NCBI RefSeq assembly: GCF_000237925.1
Contig: NC_031501.1
Coordinates: 6,144,166 to 6,208,165, forward strand
From: Schistosoma mansoni
Lineage: Eukaryota; Platyhelminthes; Trematoda; Strigeidida; Schistosomatidae
Direction: 5' to 3'
DNA: 64,000 nucleotides
The notes below the pieces were generated by a model that was given only the letters and a program-made list of their open reading frames with translations, searched no databases and was not told where the DNA came from. Both the position numbers and the translations under genes were made by a program. Positions within the stretch are counted from its first letter, which is position 1. Every line of letters begins with the position of its first letter. This document shows positions 21,397 through 33,900 of this stretch, piece after piece.

Positions 21397-23883
21397 TATT
21401 CATGAAATTCAAAACAATGGTTCCCTTTGATAAATTTGAACAGAGAAATGAGAAGACAAATTTTGTGAGATAGTACCATTTCGTGCTTTCTCGTCAGTCA
21501 CATACAAGCAACATGTTATTCGTGTAAATACAGTTTTGAAGATAAGGTCAAAATTTCTTATTTAGCATGACATTCACTCACTAGAACCATGGTAAACAAA
21601 GGTCAACGTACAGTTGTTTTTGAACATATAAAGTTGGACTTTTCCGATCAATCAAGATAGCTACGAGTAGTTTGAGTGTGTGTGGGTTTTGATGACATGT
21701 CACAATTCTAAAGGCTGATTTTGGGTCAATTTGATGACCACTCATCATTAGATGTTTTGCAATGGACGAGGCTGGGTTTCTTGATCGATCTTGAGATGAC
21801 GGGCTAGGTGGATGAATCATGGATATGATTAACCATCTTGGAATATGTTCCCCTATCCTGTCCTCCAATCGGCGATCTGTCCTACCAAAGTAACTTTCTC
21901 CGCAGTTACATGTGAATTGGTAAATACAGTGGGATTTGGACTGAATCGGTCTTGGAGACTTGATAGGGTTAACTGAGATCGATTGAGTTGTTGTGATAAG
22001 TCTCAGATTAGCTGCATTGAAGGTCTTTTTTATTGCAGCTGCAGTCTGTTTGGTTGTAATTTTCATGCAATGATCACCCTTGAAAGGTAACTGTAGGTAT
22101 ACTGGTTTCTTGGGCACATCCGTTGCTATCAGTTTCGTCGTATTTGTGTTCTGATGACCAATAAACGTTTCAGGATATCCGTTTAATTTAAGTGTCTCAG
22201 TAATAAACTTAAATTCGTCGTCCAATGTATCTACAGTGCAGATTCTACTTGCCCGAGCGAATAAAGTTTTGACAATAGAACGTTTATATTGTATGGGGCA
22301 GAAACTAGTGAAGTGGAGGTACTGTCCCGACCAGGTGGGTTTGCGATGTACTCTGCGTCTGATCGATCCGTCTGGACGGCGATGGAGCAAGATGTCGAGG
22401 AAAGCTAGTTCATTATTGTTTTCTTCCTCATAAGTGACTTTCAGATTCGGGTGAATTGCATTAAATAAATCATTGACTTGATCAATATCTGTAGACTGTG
22501 GTAATATGACAAGAATATCGTCGACATATCGTTTGTAAAGTGTAATACCATCAATGAAGTGACTCACTTGCCTTTCTATCATTCCCATGAATATGTTTGC
22601 TAAAACAGGTCCGAGAGGGCTTCCCATAGCCACTCCATCGATTTGCATATATGCTTTACCTTGGAAATAGAATTTTATATTCTTTGTGCACAGCAAAATT
22701 AGATCTCGAAGATAGGTAGTAGGAATGGGTATTCTTATGTTGTGTGAAGTTATGAAATCACAAATAAATTCCACAGTTTATGGGAGAGGTACATTTGTGA
22801 ACAAAGAGTTTAAATCGAAAGAATACATCCGACTATTAGAAATATTCAAGTGTTCCAAGGTTGGGAGAAGTTCAAAGGAATCAATGACAGTATGTGTCGA
22901 CAGTTGTTTACAAACAGGATCCAAAATTCCTTTCAACCACTTTGCTAGCTTATGGTATGGTGAATTTATCATGGACAAAATTGGTCTCATAGGTGTTCCA
23001 GGCTTATGCAGTTTCGGTAAGCCATACATTTCTGGTGTGCATGTACCAATGGGCTTGAGCATTTTATAATGGGCCTCGGTGATAAAACCGTGAAGCATGA
23101 GTAGATGTAGTTCTCGGCATATTTGTTTTTCGACCAACTTCACGTTATCGATCTGTGAATCTGATTTAAATTTAGCAGAGTCTGAGAGGATCACGTTCAT
23201 TTTGGTTATGTAGTCCTCCTTATTCATGATTACAACACCGGAACCTTTGTCTGGTTTGGAGATTGTTATTGTGGAATTGTTCTTAAGTTCCTTCAATGCT
23301 TCCCTGTGCTCATTCGTTAGACAAGATTTTTGGTTGATTGGAGTGTTTGCAAATTGCTGGGATATGTCAACTAATTTGGCTTTGAACCATACCTCATTCT
23401 CAGCTGATGTTGGAGTCAAGTTTGAGAACTGGCTGTAGAGGTTTTCGAAATTGGCGTCCACCAAATTCTTGTCGATTCTTTTCGGTGGTACTTTGTAGTT
23501 TAGTCCCATTGAAAGAGCTTCTAGGCGAACCTTGTCAAGATTGAAGTTAGATAAGTTTTGAACACGTTCTGTGAGATTTTCTGGAAATTCTGAAATCGTT
23601 CGGGTCTTTGATAGCGACCGGTTGAGTTTCGTCCATGTTCGGTTCGCCGTTCTCTCTAATATACCTTTGCAGAAGTTTATTAGTTTGATATGGCAAATGA
23701 TGGATAGTTGTTCAATAAGTGGTATGAAATGTGTGCAAGTTTCTTTGTATTGGTTTATTTTGTCAATACACGAGTCAATCTGTATTTACACGAATAACAT
23801 GTTGCTTGTATGTGACTGACGAGAAAGCACGAAATGGTACTATCTCACAAAATTTGTCTTCTCATTTCTCTATTCATGAAATT
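21397..23883 (-). mobile_element. Penelope-like element with 92-bp inverted ends and 13-bp target duplication
   Basis: The direct repeat TATTCATGAAATT is at 21397-21409 and 23871-23883. Inside lies a 92-bp inverted repeat: 21442-21533 is an exact reverse complement of 23780-23871 as far as I can read. About 32 bases separate the left arm from the left target repeat, at the 3' end of the element. Between the arms is one long open region encoding reverse transcriptase and a GIY-YIG endonuclease, the signature of Penelope-like elements. The exact ends suggest a recent insertion. Confidence 0.9.
21581..23785 (-). pseudogene. Penelope-like reverse transcriptase with GIY-YIG endonuclease
   Basis: About 735 codons in one frame with no clear start codon. 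The N-terminal part has the region typical of Penelope RTs. RT motifs follow: SLFTNVPL, DGVAMGSPLGPVLAN and the catalytic YVDDILV. The C-terminal part carries a GIY-YIG nuclease (CIYQFTC, YFGRTDRRLEDRIGEH). Length and domain order match whole Penelope-like proteins (roughly 700-850 residues). The reading frame appears interrupted about once, so this copy is close to whole but probably not autonomous. The protein copies element RNA into the genome after nicking by the GIY-YIG domain; that role is family knowledge. Confidence 0.88.
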
Positions 23884-23964
23884 ATTTTTATATAAAGGTG
23901 ACAACTTGACTTTTAAATAACATGAGATCATTCTTTTGGGTTATATTAAGATTTATTGATTAAT

Positions 23965-24487
23965 AATATTGTTATATCCCGTAGAGATTTATGAATGGTA
24001 ACTTTGAGAACTATTTATGGACTAATATGATATGGATATTTCCTATTGTATAATTGTTAAGTAACTAAACTATTCATATTCATGTTCCCTTTATTATGAG
24101 CTTTATTTTGACCTATAGACTATTATTATACGATTCACCATTCCTGAGTTATGCCCAGTCTATCAATTACTGTTCCACCTATTCACAGCCACATTTGGTC
24201 AAATCTTGTACAGATTTTATTTTATATTTTACGGTACGATGTGGTCAGTTTGTTTGGTATATAAAACCAGTATGTTTGAGAATAATGATCCATATTGCAG
24301 AGGCTGTTATTGGCGTTTTGGACTTAACTGGCTGGGCTAGGCAGATAACAGGACCGACTAGTGCTCTAGACTGCTGGTAGTTTTGGTGTGTCATTTGGTC
24401 CGATCGATAAATTCACTGCTGTTCAATTGGCGGGGATCAACACGTCATATATAAGCAGGGCACGCACTCATACGATATAATAAATAT
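23965..24487 (+). mobile_element. Solo LTR, family 1
   Basis: The LTR is at 23970-24482 (513 bp), starting TGTTATATCC, with the 5-bp direct repeat AATAT on both sides (23965-23969 and 24483-24487). It is collinear with the 8645-9150 and 40407-40899 LTRs, sharing the segment with GGTATATAAA and ACTTAACTGGCTGGGCTAGGC. No internal region. Confidence 0.82.
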
Positions 24488-24693
24488 GTTTACTTGCAGA
24501 TGTCTTACATTTATGCAGAAAATAAAGTTACAAATTATTGATAATTGTCATATACAGCATCAGTATTCATTCAAAAGGGTTACTTTTCATATATACATAA
24601 AGTGTTCATAATGAGACAACCATTTCGTTGAAGGATATACAATCGGATATAAATTGTTCATTACAAAAACATGTACAAAGTAAAATAGTTTAT

Positions 24694-24793
24694 CTATCTA
24701 TTTTTGGAGATTTCAGCCATCTGTTTCCGCCATTCTGGCAAACTTTTTAAATATCCTAAACCAGATCCAATAGTGGTTCCAGCTGATAGAAGC
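24694..24793 (-). CDS. Probable last coding exon of an unrecognised small gene
   Basis: A good acceptor on the minus strand (TTTTTCTTCCTAG) opens a 100-base segment in phase 1. It encodes 32 residues containing GTTIGSGLGYLKSLPEWRKQ and ends MAEISKNR then TAG. The Gly-rich patch followed by a basic amphipathic end looks like a small mitochondrial or membrane-associated protein, but I do not recognise the family. No matching upstream exon was found between 24.8 and 35 kb. A chance ORF remains possible. Confidence 0.45.
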
Positions 24794-24949
24794 CTAGGAA
24801 GAAAAATGATTTATAGATTTTGAAAAAAAACAATGGTAGTATGATACATAAAATGAGCAATGTAATAGAGTGTCTATGCTAACTAATGTGATATCTTTTC
24901 AAAGGTTTAATTTAATTGAAAGAGTTTTATGAAGATTGGTTTGTATTAG

Positions 24950-25135
24950 TCATAGGTTAATCTCAGTTGGGATATCACTGGAAGTCAAGGAACACTAGAC
25001 AGGTGTCTAGTCATAGTATAAGACCCCTCAGTAGTACACAACTGCAACTTCATCAGGGATCTAACCTAGGAACCACAGGTCTCGCAGCAGACACTTAACC
25101 GTTAGGGCCACTGGGTCGGGGTTCAACGGTATAAT
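24950..25135 (-). mobile_element. SINE2, old degenerate copy
   Basis: Minus-strand order: tRNA-like piece (CCTAACGGTTAAGTG, CTGCGAGACCTGTGGTTCC), GAGGGGTCTTAT, and a worn tail near GGTTAATCTCAGTTGG. It lies in the putative intron upstream of the orphan exon. Confidence 0.5.
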
Positions 25136-26578
25136 TTCCACTTCAATTAATTCGCAATTTAACCATAAATTAAATGTGCCCATCATAAAATTGGAATAGT
25201 ATTTTAACTCGATCAAATGTAATACTGACTTGGTTAATGAAAAGGTAGTTCAATATATAAATTATTTTTAATGAGTAGATTTTCAAAGTTAGACAATTAT
25301 AAATAAATATTAAATCGTTAATAAAGGAACATATTGCTTGTCTCCAAGACCTTATTAATCAATATAACAAGCAATGGTTAAAAATAATGATCCTTACATA
25401 ACCGTATTAGTTAAGAAAACAGTTACAGAAAGCTAAGCTGAAGGATAGCGACATTAAGTACGTTGATTTATTCATTGCCAATACGTGGTCAGTATACTAG
25501 TGAAAACACACAGTATAGAACAAGGTGTACATTCAGCTTAACTAAATACTATGAGTGTTAGTATTCAGTAAATCCAGTAAAAATGAAGAAATAGTCTGTA
25601 TTCACATTTAAATTCATAATTAAGTAGTGGACACCTATATTTACTGACATTGTCGGACTATCAAAATAAATTTTGATACGACTGAAATAGTTTATACAAC
25701 TGTGAGCAAGTACTATTTATGGTTTAAATATTCTTGTGGAGAAAATACATAGATTAAATACACAGTTAATCCACAGTCACTATTAGATGTGCTGTGAAGA
25801 CTAATACTTCATGTACATATCCTAATGAGTGTCTGAGATGTTGGATGGCTGGGTTGGGTGATTGAAATATAATAATAAAAGCTCAAGTGCTGGCTTTTAT
25901 TCAGATCCAAGGTCAGCGATACAGAAATTCTTGCAGAGAGGCAGACGAATAGGAGTGTAGCTTACGATAACCCAATGTTACTTTTTCCAGTTACAACGTA
26001 CACTTAATCAAGTCTAAGACTCCATGTTATAGATGGAATAATAAACGCGAGGTAGAAAAATTGTAATCGGAATTTCAATTGGTGAATTTAGACAGTGATA
26101 TCGCTCAGGGATCTATAGACATCACAAATGTGGATCGTTTCAAGTTGCTATGCCGCACAAGCAAAACAAATGAAATTACCCAAAGGAATACCAGTGTAAC
26201 AGGGACAGTAGTAATATAATTGGCAGTAGAAAGATTCGATAGAAAATATGATTGCAGGAGAAATAATGCATTTCCGGAATAGCTTTATATTTGTTACTGG
26301 GATATGATTATCAAAACAAGATTTGCCGGTTATTATGAGCCAGAGATATCAAATAAAAAAATTGTAGTGTACTGGTTGCACCTACTTTTTATATGAAACT
26401 CTTCAGAGGTTAATTTATCTAAAATTACGTTTGCAAAGCTTCTCAATTCTAACTGTTTTTGTTACAAATAGGTTTTTTATAGGTTGATAGAGTAACATGA
26501 AGAGATACATGATCACTAGCGCTCTTAAAACTACCAACTGTGATAGCTGTATTGCTTTCTCTTAGCAACACATTTTAT
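25136..26578. other. No gene recognised
   Basis: AT-rich; if the exon at 24694 is real this may be its intron. No exon-like segment stands out on either strand. Confidence 0.45.
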
Positions 26579-26973
26579 CTAATTGTTACGTCTGACCGAT
26601 TGTGAAGGTCATATTCGCTTCCCTAAGCTAGTTCCGTACCCCCGAGCTAGAACTATACACCCACTTGAAGACCAGAGGAAAGGCACAAAGTGTGAGGGAA
26701 GCACTTTACTACAGGGTTCATTTATGTACAGAAAATATAGGGATTTTATAGTAATTTAAGAGTCTTTGAGTTTTACTGAAAGTTCTAGAACACTGCTAAA
26801 CATAGTAGCAGTGTATCAATCAGCCAATCAGGATCTCCACATGTGACTTTTCCATTCTCGTTATTTTAGTAACATAACTTCACATAACTTCTAATTAATT
26901 GAAATGCACCTTGACGACCCCTGAGCTTGTTATGTCGCTTGCGAGAAAAATGCAGGGTCATCCCAACACTAAT
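26579..26973 (-). mobile_element. Solo LTR, family 2
   Basis: The LTR is at 26584-26968 (385 bp). On the minus strand it begins TGTTGGGATGACCC and ends GACGTAACA, giving TG/CA ends. Direct repeats CTAAT flank it (26579-26583, 26969-26973). A TATA-like ACTATAAAATCCC lies inside in the sense direction. It is unrelated to family 1 by eye, and no internal coding region is present. Confidence 0.82.
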
Positions 26974-27242
26974 AATGGTTATGGTTTATACGCCATTAAT
27001 TTTGGTGAAATACCCAATACTAGTAACAGTAGCTGCTTGAAGTGATTTTGCATAAGACTACCATATGAGAAATTAGGATAAAATCACAAATAAAGATTTT
27101 CTGAGAGGCAGATTTACACTTCTTTAGAAAACTATGTATTAAAACAGTTTTTGATAGACAAAACAGAATTGTAGAGCTCAATTTGAGAGATAAAAAAAGA
27201 TACAGCTGCGGAAAAAAATATTAAAGAACTTTCATTACTGCT

Positions 27243-27658
27243 CTACTGGTTATTATTTATTTAAACACATAAGCATTGGTGCAAAGAGGCACCAAATAGA
27301 TACGCGTCACATAAACCATTCGATTTGTGTGAGGGCTGAAATACTGTCCGGGTGCCCAGACCGAAGCAGGTGGTTTTCTTAAGGGACCACACCCGGAGCC
27401 CATGTGCACCATTGGTTTGCAATCAGGGTTTCCCAACTCCCCTAGGTGTACTCTTTGTGTCCATCAACCCGGTTAGCATGCCGAACATTCGCTTTTCGTC
27501 TTCTCAATTTCGTAAACAACACCCCTATCTCGAGAAGGTAGTGAGTAGGACTTCCCTGGTAGTGGTTGTATGCAGGCGGCCATGTGAAAGCATTTCGAAA
27601 GGGAGAGCTAACTCTCACCACTCTCGGCCGTACCAGGACACTTGGCGGCCCTACTGGT
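27243..27658 (-). mobile_element. R480 repeat, shortened copy with 8-bp target repeat
   Basis: The direct repeat CTACTGGT is at 27243-27250 and 27651-27658. Inside is R480 with its AT-rich end on the left and an internal deletion of about 100 bases between the GGACCACACCC and GGAGCCCATGTGCACC blocks. The plus-strand ORF at 27352-27681 is a repeat product. Confidence 0.78.
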
Positions 27659-28715
27659 ACTTTAATTTTTTAAATATGTAGTTGGTAAAACAACCTACGA
27701 TATATACATTTTTTCTCAAATACCAGATATCCTGTACGTTCCATTTGTATTGTCCTTGACCTTATTTTATTTGTCGAGCCTGCTTCATTAAGAATATATT
27801 GACGAGATAAGTTCGGAAAATGTTTTCCTAGATCTTTCAGTCTGTGTGGTTTAAAATGCAGAACTTACATTTTAACCTTTTATCATAAAACCATCAGGTT
27901 TGGATTTTTTCCAGTTTTCACATGTTTAACTGTTGCCGATTAGTGTCAAATTAGTACATAAACTGGCCAAAACATATATAAAAATGATTAGATCATATAC
28001 TTCGAAAAATGGAAAACAAATAACTTGTTAGTTTATGTCAAAATGTATCTTCAAACTTATATTTATGGAATTTCATTCAATTGGAGTGCTAAATCGTAAC
28101 CTAATTTCCCAGAAGTCTTAACGGCAGATCGTGATCTGTGAATGTAATCGAGTACAGAATAAGGTAACGCCTATCTATGACATTTGATGAATGTTAAAGC
28201 GCATTGCAATGTAGATCACTGAATTAGAACATAGTAGTCAAGTGGTGTTATTTTTACGAGACCTTGAACGCGGTATTATGAGACCGTGGGTACACAATGC
28301 TAAAGAGTCTTGAACTAGAAAAGACAGTTGCCTAGTACTCTCTCACATTTAAGTTTTACAGGCGTCGGTTTATGGTGGACTACAACACATATATGCCAGG
28401 TTTCACACTATTTATGGATGACTGATTATCAAATTAAATAAGTCTTCATAAACCATAAAAAGGAAATATTTAAATGTTGAAGACGTTTTAACTCACCATA
28501 CAACTTTTAGGTATTCGTAGTTAGGGAGTCCATACAAAGGATATGTCATGCTAAGTATGATACTTGATAATTGACAAAGAGTATTCAGCTATAAAGTCAA
28601 TGTAAGAATTATTGGATGTAATAAATGATAAGAAAATTAAAAGACCTAAAAAATGTATGACCAATGATTTGATAGGACTCCATAACAGATAGAAATTTAA
28701 GCAAGACAGAGGTTT
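27659..28715. other. No gene recognised
   Basis: AT-rich spacer without recognisable features. Confidence 0.5.
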
Positions 28716-28990
28716 TCATTGTTTTATGGGGAACTTAACCGTAAGACCCAACGGTTGCTGCTATCTTGACGTGGTGGTCGAGCTTGCCTATGGTGATGAA
28801 CCAATCGAACTACATTGGCCGGAACAATTGTTCCTCAAGGTCCTATCATGCCAAACAGGTCAATTGAAAAGCAGCAAACCCAAGATCGAAGGGCGGAGTC
28901 ATACTGCTGGCTGTACAGAGGCGTGACGGCAATAAGGTGTTTCCTTCAGACAGCCAGCATAATAGCGGTGAAACTTTTGTTATATTGAGG
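28716..28990 (+). repeat. Possible 5' part of a retroelement (unclassified)
   Basis: A locally GC-richer block with the open frame 28726-28926. Its composition differs from its AT-rich surroundings, and phrases such as GACGTGGTGGTCGAGC and CCAGCATAATAGCGG look like high-copy schistosome retroelement leader sequence as I remember it. No second copy exists in this window to confirm it. Sequence on to about 30300 may belong to the same worn element. Confidence 0.35.
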
Positions 28991-30439
28991 AGCAAAACCA
29001 AATGAGTTATACCGCTCTAAGAACAAGTGAAAATGCAAAGTGTTAATTGATTTTAACGGATGTTGGTGTTTAAGTTCAAAAACCCAAAGAATGGTAGGAA
29101 TTTGGCCGATATATTAACGACCAGGTTTGGAAGTAACCAGATTAATCCGGTATATTGTTCCCAAATTCAAGCTAAACCTCAGATCATTACGGAAGCCAGG
29201 ATTTCACAAAATACACTAGTCAAGACCATTCATATCTAAGAAACTGAAGGTCGATTAGCAAAGTGAACGAAAGGGATTTTAAAACTACGAAAGGACTAGA
29301 GAGATTCGAAGTTTTTGTATAATTTTAGGTTAAGTGAACGAAACTTAACCTTATTGTCGTTGTAGCCCTGTACTCGTTAATTATAACTAAGAAGCAAATG
29401 AGGACAAAGTTACCATAAAGGCACCGTAATATATCTTCATGGAGATAACTACACCAAACTAACATTCAAAGGTGTGCAATAAATTGTAAAGGGCAGTAGA
29501 ACGTTAAACAGGATATTGAGTTAAGCTACAGATAAAACCAAGCTAATCTGAGAGAATTTCATACCACCGAATTAACTGTAAGTAATAATAATAAGTAAAC
29601 ATACCTTACTGATATTTGATGCATTCATTTCAACTTTCTCGGTGAATATCTTAGGCGTAAGCTGAAGAAAGCATATAGAATGTGGGGACTTACTGTACCG
29701 AAATTCCGGAACATTATAAACAAAACTGTGATAACTATTCCTAAATCACGGAAAATAAAGAGACAAGCAAGGCTGACTAGTGGAATATCAGCTGATAAAC
29801 GTCTTGTTACCTGGGAAAAAATCCATCACTGTCAACGACAAAACCAAAGATGTCACAAGTAGTTTGTCAGCAAGAGGGTCCAAGAAACTTCCAACATTCG
29901 AGGCCTGGTTTGACACTTTTCGGGCTATAGACCCATCTAACTTCACAAGTTCCATATAAACAAAGCAAACAAAATCTCACTGCATCGGTTACGCCAGCAA
30001 CGACAGTAAGACCTAAAGCCATGCTCAAATCACTACTAAAAATAGATTTAACAATAAACGGAGTAAGTGTGATTCGCGAAGCTGTAATTAAATTAGGAAT
30101 TGTGAATATTTTAATATGATTCTGTAGATGGTATCAATTAACATATCAAACGTTACATCTTTTCTAGGTGTTGAAAAAAAGTGGTTTGCTGGTACTGTCA
30201 AAACATGACAGTGGACGATTGTCCTATTAAGTATTTTCAAGCGCCACAGAGTACAAAGTCCGCTAACATGAAAAGTTGGACATGATTTGAGTTGCCGAAC
30301 GACCTTCATCTTTAAAGGCAGCGGTAAACTTAATATATGATATTCAATATCTTTTTGACGGCCTTGAGTAAACAGTTTGAATTCTTTGAACTCGCTTCTT
30401 TTTGTCCCAGTGTGATTCTAAGACGTTTCAATGAACTGT

Positions 30440-30905
30440 AGTTTAACCATTCAACTTAACTAGTTCTAGCTACTTTGGCAGCTAAACACGATCTCAACTA
30501 CTGAAATTACTATAACATCCACAAAAACCCCTTCTGATATTAATCAACATAAGCTCACTAGTGACTGGATTCAGGAGGTATTTTCTGGAGTTCTAGTGAG
30601 AAGCAGTGACCAATGGAGTTCAACCGGGTTTGTTGTGAGACAGTAACTCACTGATAAAAAAGGTGGATGTGTCGTCCGATTTCGTGGATCGGTTGAAGTT
30701 AGACAGTAACACCGTTAGATGCCGCTCAGTGGTCTAGAGGTAAAGTGCTCGTGCACGAGACCGATGGGCCATAGGTTTGAATCTCACGAGGCAGAATCGT
30801 GGATGAGCACTGAGGAGGAGTCCCACAATTGGACGAAACGGCTATCCAGTGCTTCCATGGTTTCCATGGTGGTCTAGCTTCAGTTGACTCATGTGATCAA
30901 CTACT
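30440..30905 (+). mobile_element. SINE2: tail of one copy followed by a complete second copy
   Basis: 30440-30540 is a SINE2 tail ending CCCCTTCTGAT. After a short linker a full copy begins near 30560 (GACTGGATTCAGGAGG, GGAGTTCTAGTGAGAAGC) with a tRNA-like part (GCTCAGTGGTCTAGAGG; B-box-like GGTTTGAATCTC), a hammerhead-like block (30806-30852) and a tail. Both copies run head to tail on the plus strand, an almost tandem arrangement. Confidence 0.75.
30806..30852 (+). ncRNA. Hammerhead-like segment of SINE2
   Basis: Stem I GCACTG/CAGTGC is perfect and stem II GTCC/GGAC is intact around CACAATT, followed by GAA. The core copy reads AGGAGGA instead of CTGANGA, and stem III is mismatched (ACGG/CTAT), so this copy is probably inactive. 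Confidence 0.5.
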
Positions 30906-33900
30906 AAAGTTACGTATGGGTTTGTGTATCATGTGTGTGTCTCAGTAGGGTTTATGGGGTCAGCAAACAGCTCTCGAAGACCAAAATTTTTAGGCCTAAG
31001 TAGCACGTTGTGGTGTCCTTTCGACTGGTGTCTGGGCTGTAGAAAATACTCAGCTATTACGGGCAGTTATAAAGAGTTAACTAAGGACTTCAAAGCGTGG
31101 AAGAACAGAAAAAATAGTTAACGGTAACATGACTGATTTAAGATGAATGCTGAAAGTGGTTTTATCACCACCATTCAAACTAAAGCGATTACCCAGACGT
31201 TTTGATGACATTAACATTACGTGTGGTCATCCTCTCTGGGATTTACTTCCCGAGTTTCTTGGGTACAAGGACAGAGTTGTATGAAGAATACTGCTGAGCG
31301 GCCTGTGCACCTCCACGAGGAGTAACAAGCGTAAATAGGTAAGTTGGGTACGAGTTGGATGACTCACTCAATTTTCTGGGATCATAAAGTCACTACTGAA
31401 TGATTTAAATACATGTTCCATGCACACTACGTTTGTTTATGATGTTCATGATCCGTACACACTATTAAAAAGACTATTTTAAAAAGTGAGAAATCTATCT
31501 GATTTATGACAACTTGACGAACGACGATTTGGGAAATAGTTTGGCTGTAGAAATGATGCAAACTGTATAAAGATAACCCGAAAACGGAAAAATGTAACAA
31601 CACCAACATACGAGTATATTTTAAGGAAATTATTCCAAGACGAATAAAGAAGAACACTATGAAAAAAAGTATATTCAGAACACTACGAAAAAAGTATCTT
31701 CAGTTGAATGCAGAGATAATGTGACTAGTTGGAGAGTAGAGGAAGTGTTCGGTTATTTGTGAACCATGGTCCAATAAACATGTAACATGTAAGTCTCCTC
31801 AGTAATTATACTTCCAGCTACGAGGATCATTTGGTTAGGAACCAATACCACTGTAGATACTCGAAAGTCTTTGATGCTTGTTGGCTGAAGAAAACGAAAG
31901 CTGGCATGCTGACAATATGGCATATTTGTCTTCATCAAGTTATTTGCCGATTGTGATTCATGTCAAGTCTGTTTTAGGAATACTCTCGTTGTACAGATTG
32001 TGGGATGATGAGATGAGGTACTAAGGGGTGGATCCTGAAGAATAAGGAATGACATTTCTAGGCCGGTAGATAAGGAAAATGTTTAATTAGACTCGACTGG
32101 TCCAGAGAGGTTGGTGATTATTCATAATGTCAGAATGTCTGAGAACAGCTCTGGTGAATTTTTTTTCGACGGTTTCACGTTGTCAAATCATTATGCATGC
32201 AATCACTGTAGACTAGCATACCATTATCACGGTTAGATATAATGCATTTTTTATACAATAATGATAATATAATGATCAAGATTCAGTATCACTGAAGTTT
32301 ATCTATAAGAATCTAATAAGCGTTCTTGAATAATAAACTTTGGAAGCAATGAGCTGAGTAGACTCCATGCAATAGACACACGTTAAGCGGAAGTCATGAA
32401 GAGTATTGACGGGTTTCAGTATGTGTTTGTGTGAACACAGATTGACGAACCAACAACTAAACCTGCAGTATTATGGTCTACTTCGTTATTAGCACCTAAT
32501 ACTTAGATTGTAGATTTGTCATGATATGACTACCTAATCTATGAGATCTTACGTGAAAGTCACATCATTGTCTACACTGAGTCGCCCTATCGTAATCATC
32601 ATCAATATATGATGGAAAACATATTTAGGCTGTAGATACAACAATATATTTAGTATGAATAAAAGAGGTAAGTTACACGAGAATGACCATGCCTGCAAGG
32701 TTGTGCCGTGCCGTCCGATCATTTGAACATTCTAGCCTACCCCATTGTTGAACTTCTCTTCGTGTTAATTGTTGAAAACGCACCTTCTCAGTTATCTCAT
32801 GCTCAGCTTTGAGGATTGTGTGGTTGGGACCAATTCTTTTTCACCGTTTAGTGGCAGAATTTTCGACGTAGCCCATTCGTTATAATCTGTTTATGTCTTC
32901 TTGGACTACCAATGAAATATTACTTCCTTTGATAAAGTGCGAGAATTAATAAAACACATTTAGTTCTTCAAAAATATATACATACATTATACTTCTAGTT
33001 GAGAGAATAAAGTGTCAGCTCGTCCTGGATAAATTCTTGTCACATTCTCTTCGTGTTTAACGCAGAATGCGATATGCAACCAGTGGCACTCTAACGTACT
33101 GAACCTCCCGCAGTCGCCAATTAGAAGATAGAAGAGAGCAAGAGAAGAGATTGTTGGGTAAAAATAAAAAATGAACAGAGATATATGTTTATTTTTAATT
33201 ATTAGTGTTGGTCAATGCATCACTATAATTCAGCCAATCTGTAGGGAAACAAGTTATGCTACCGTCCGATCGTAGAATATCACGATAATAATTTAGGAAG
33301 CAATATCAAGCTCTGATTGAGTGGAAACTCTTGGGCTCCTTTAGAGCCTCTGGAAGCTTCTTCGTACTTCTAGGAAGCCGTCCAAACAGTTCCTTAATTC
33401 GTATCAAATAAGTTGGCTTATTAGGTTCCAAAAAAATTCTTTTATGTTCTTTCTAAACCCTGATGCAGTTTTGAATTAAATTCATCATGACATTGTTGGA
33501 TATTGAATGAGTTCTCCTAACCATTTGTATATGTGAACCGCTTCTGATTAATGTCTCGGTGATCGTCGTGCAATAATATATCTTAGCTTGGAAGTGAATT
33601 AACACAGCATTACATCTAGTGGTAGAGTGGTAATGGAACAACACTGAAAAATCACCACTAGTGACACATGAAGCTGAGCGGTTACTAAGTTAAATGACGG
33701 GACACTGGACGTTGAATATTCAGTGGAAAATAGTGAAAGTCATTAAAAGTCAACTTTCGGTGTTGCATACGGATAAATAACTAGTGAAAATGAATAGTTT
33801 CGTGTTCATTTAGCATTGACTCTGACTACGTTAGTTTTTATATACATGATCTCACGGCTTCCAAATAACCATGAAATCTGTAGAATTATGGTCAAGTTCG

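Noticed and set aside
28726-28926. 66-codon plus-strand ORF as a host gene
   Set aside because: No splice or conserved-domain support, and its composition suggests retroelement leader sequence.
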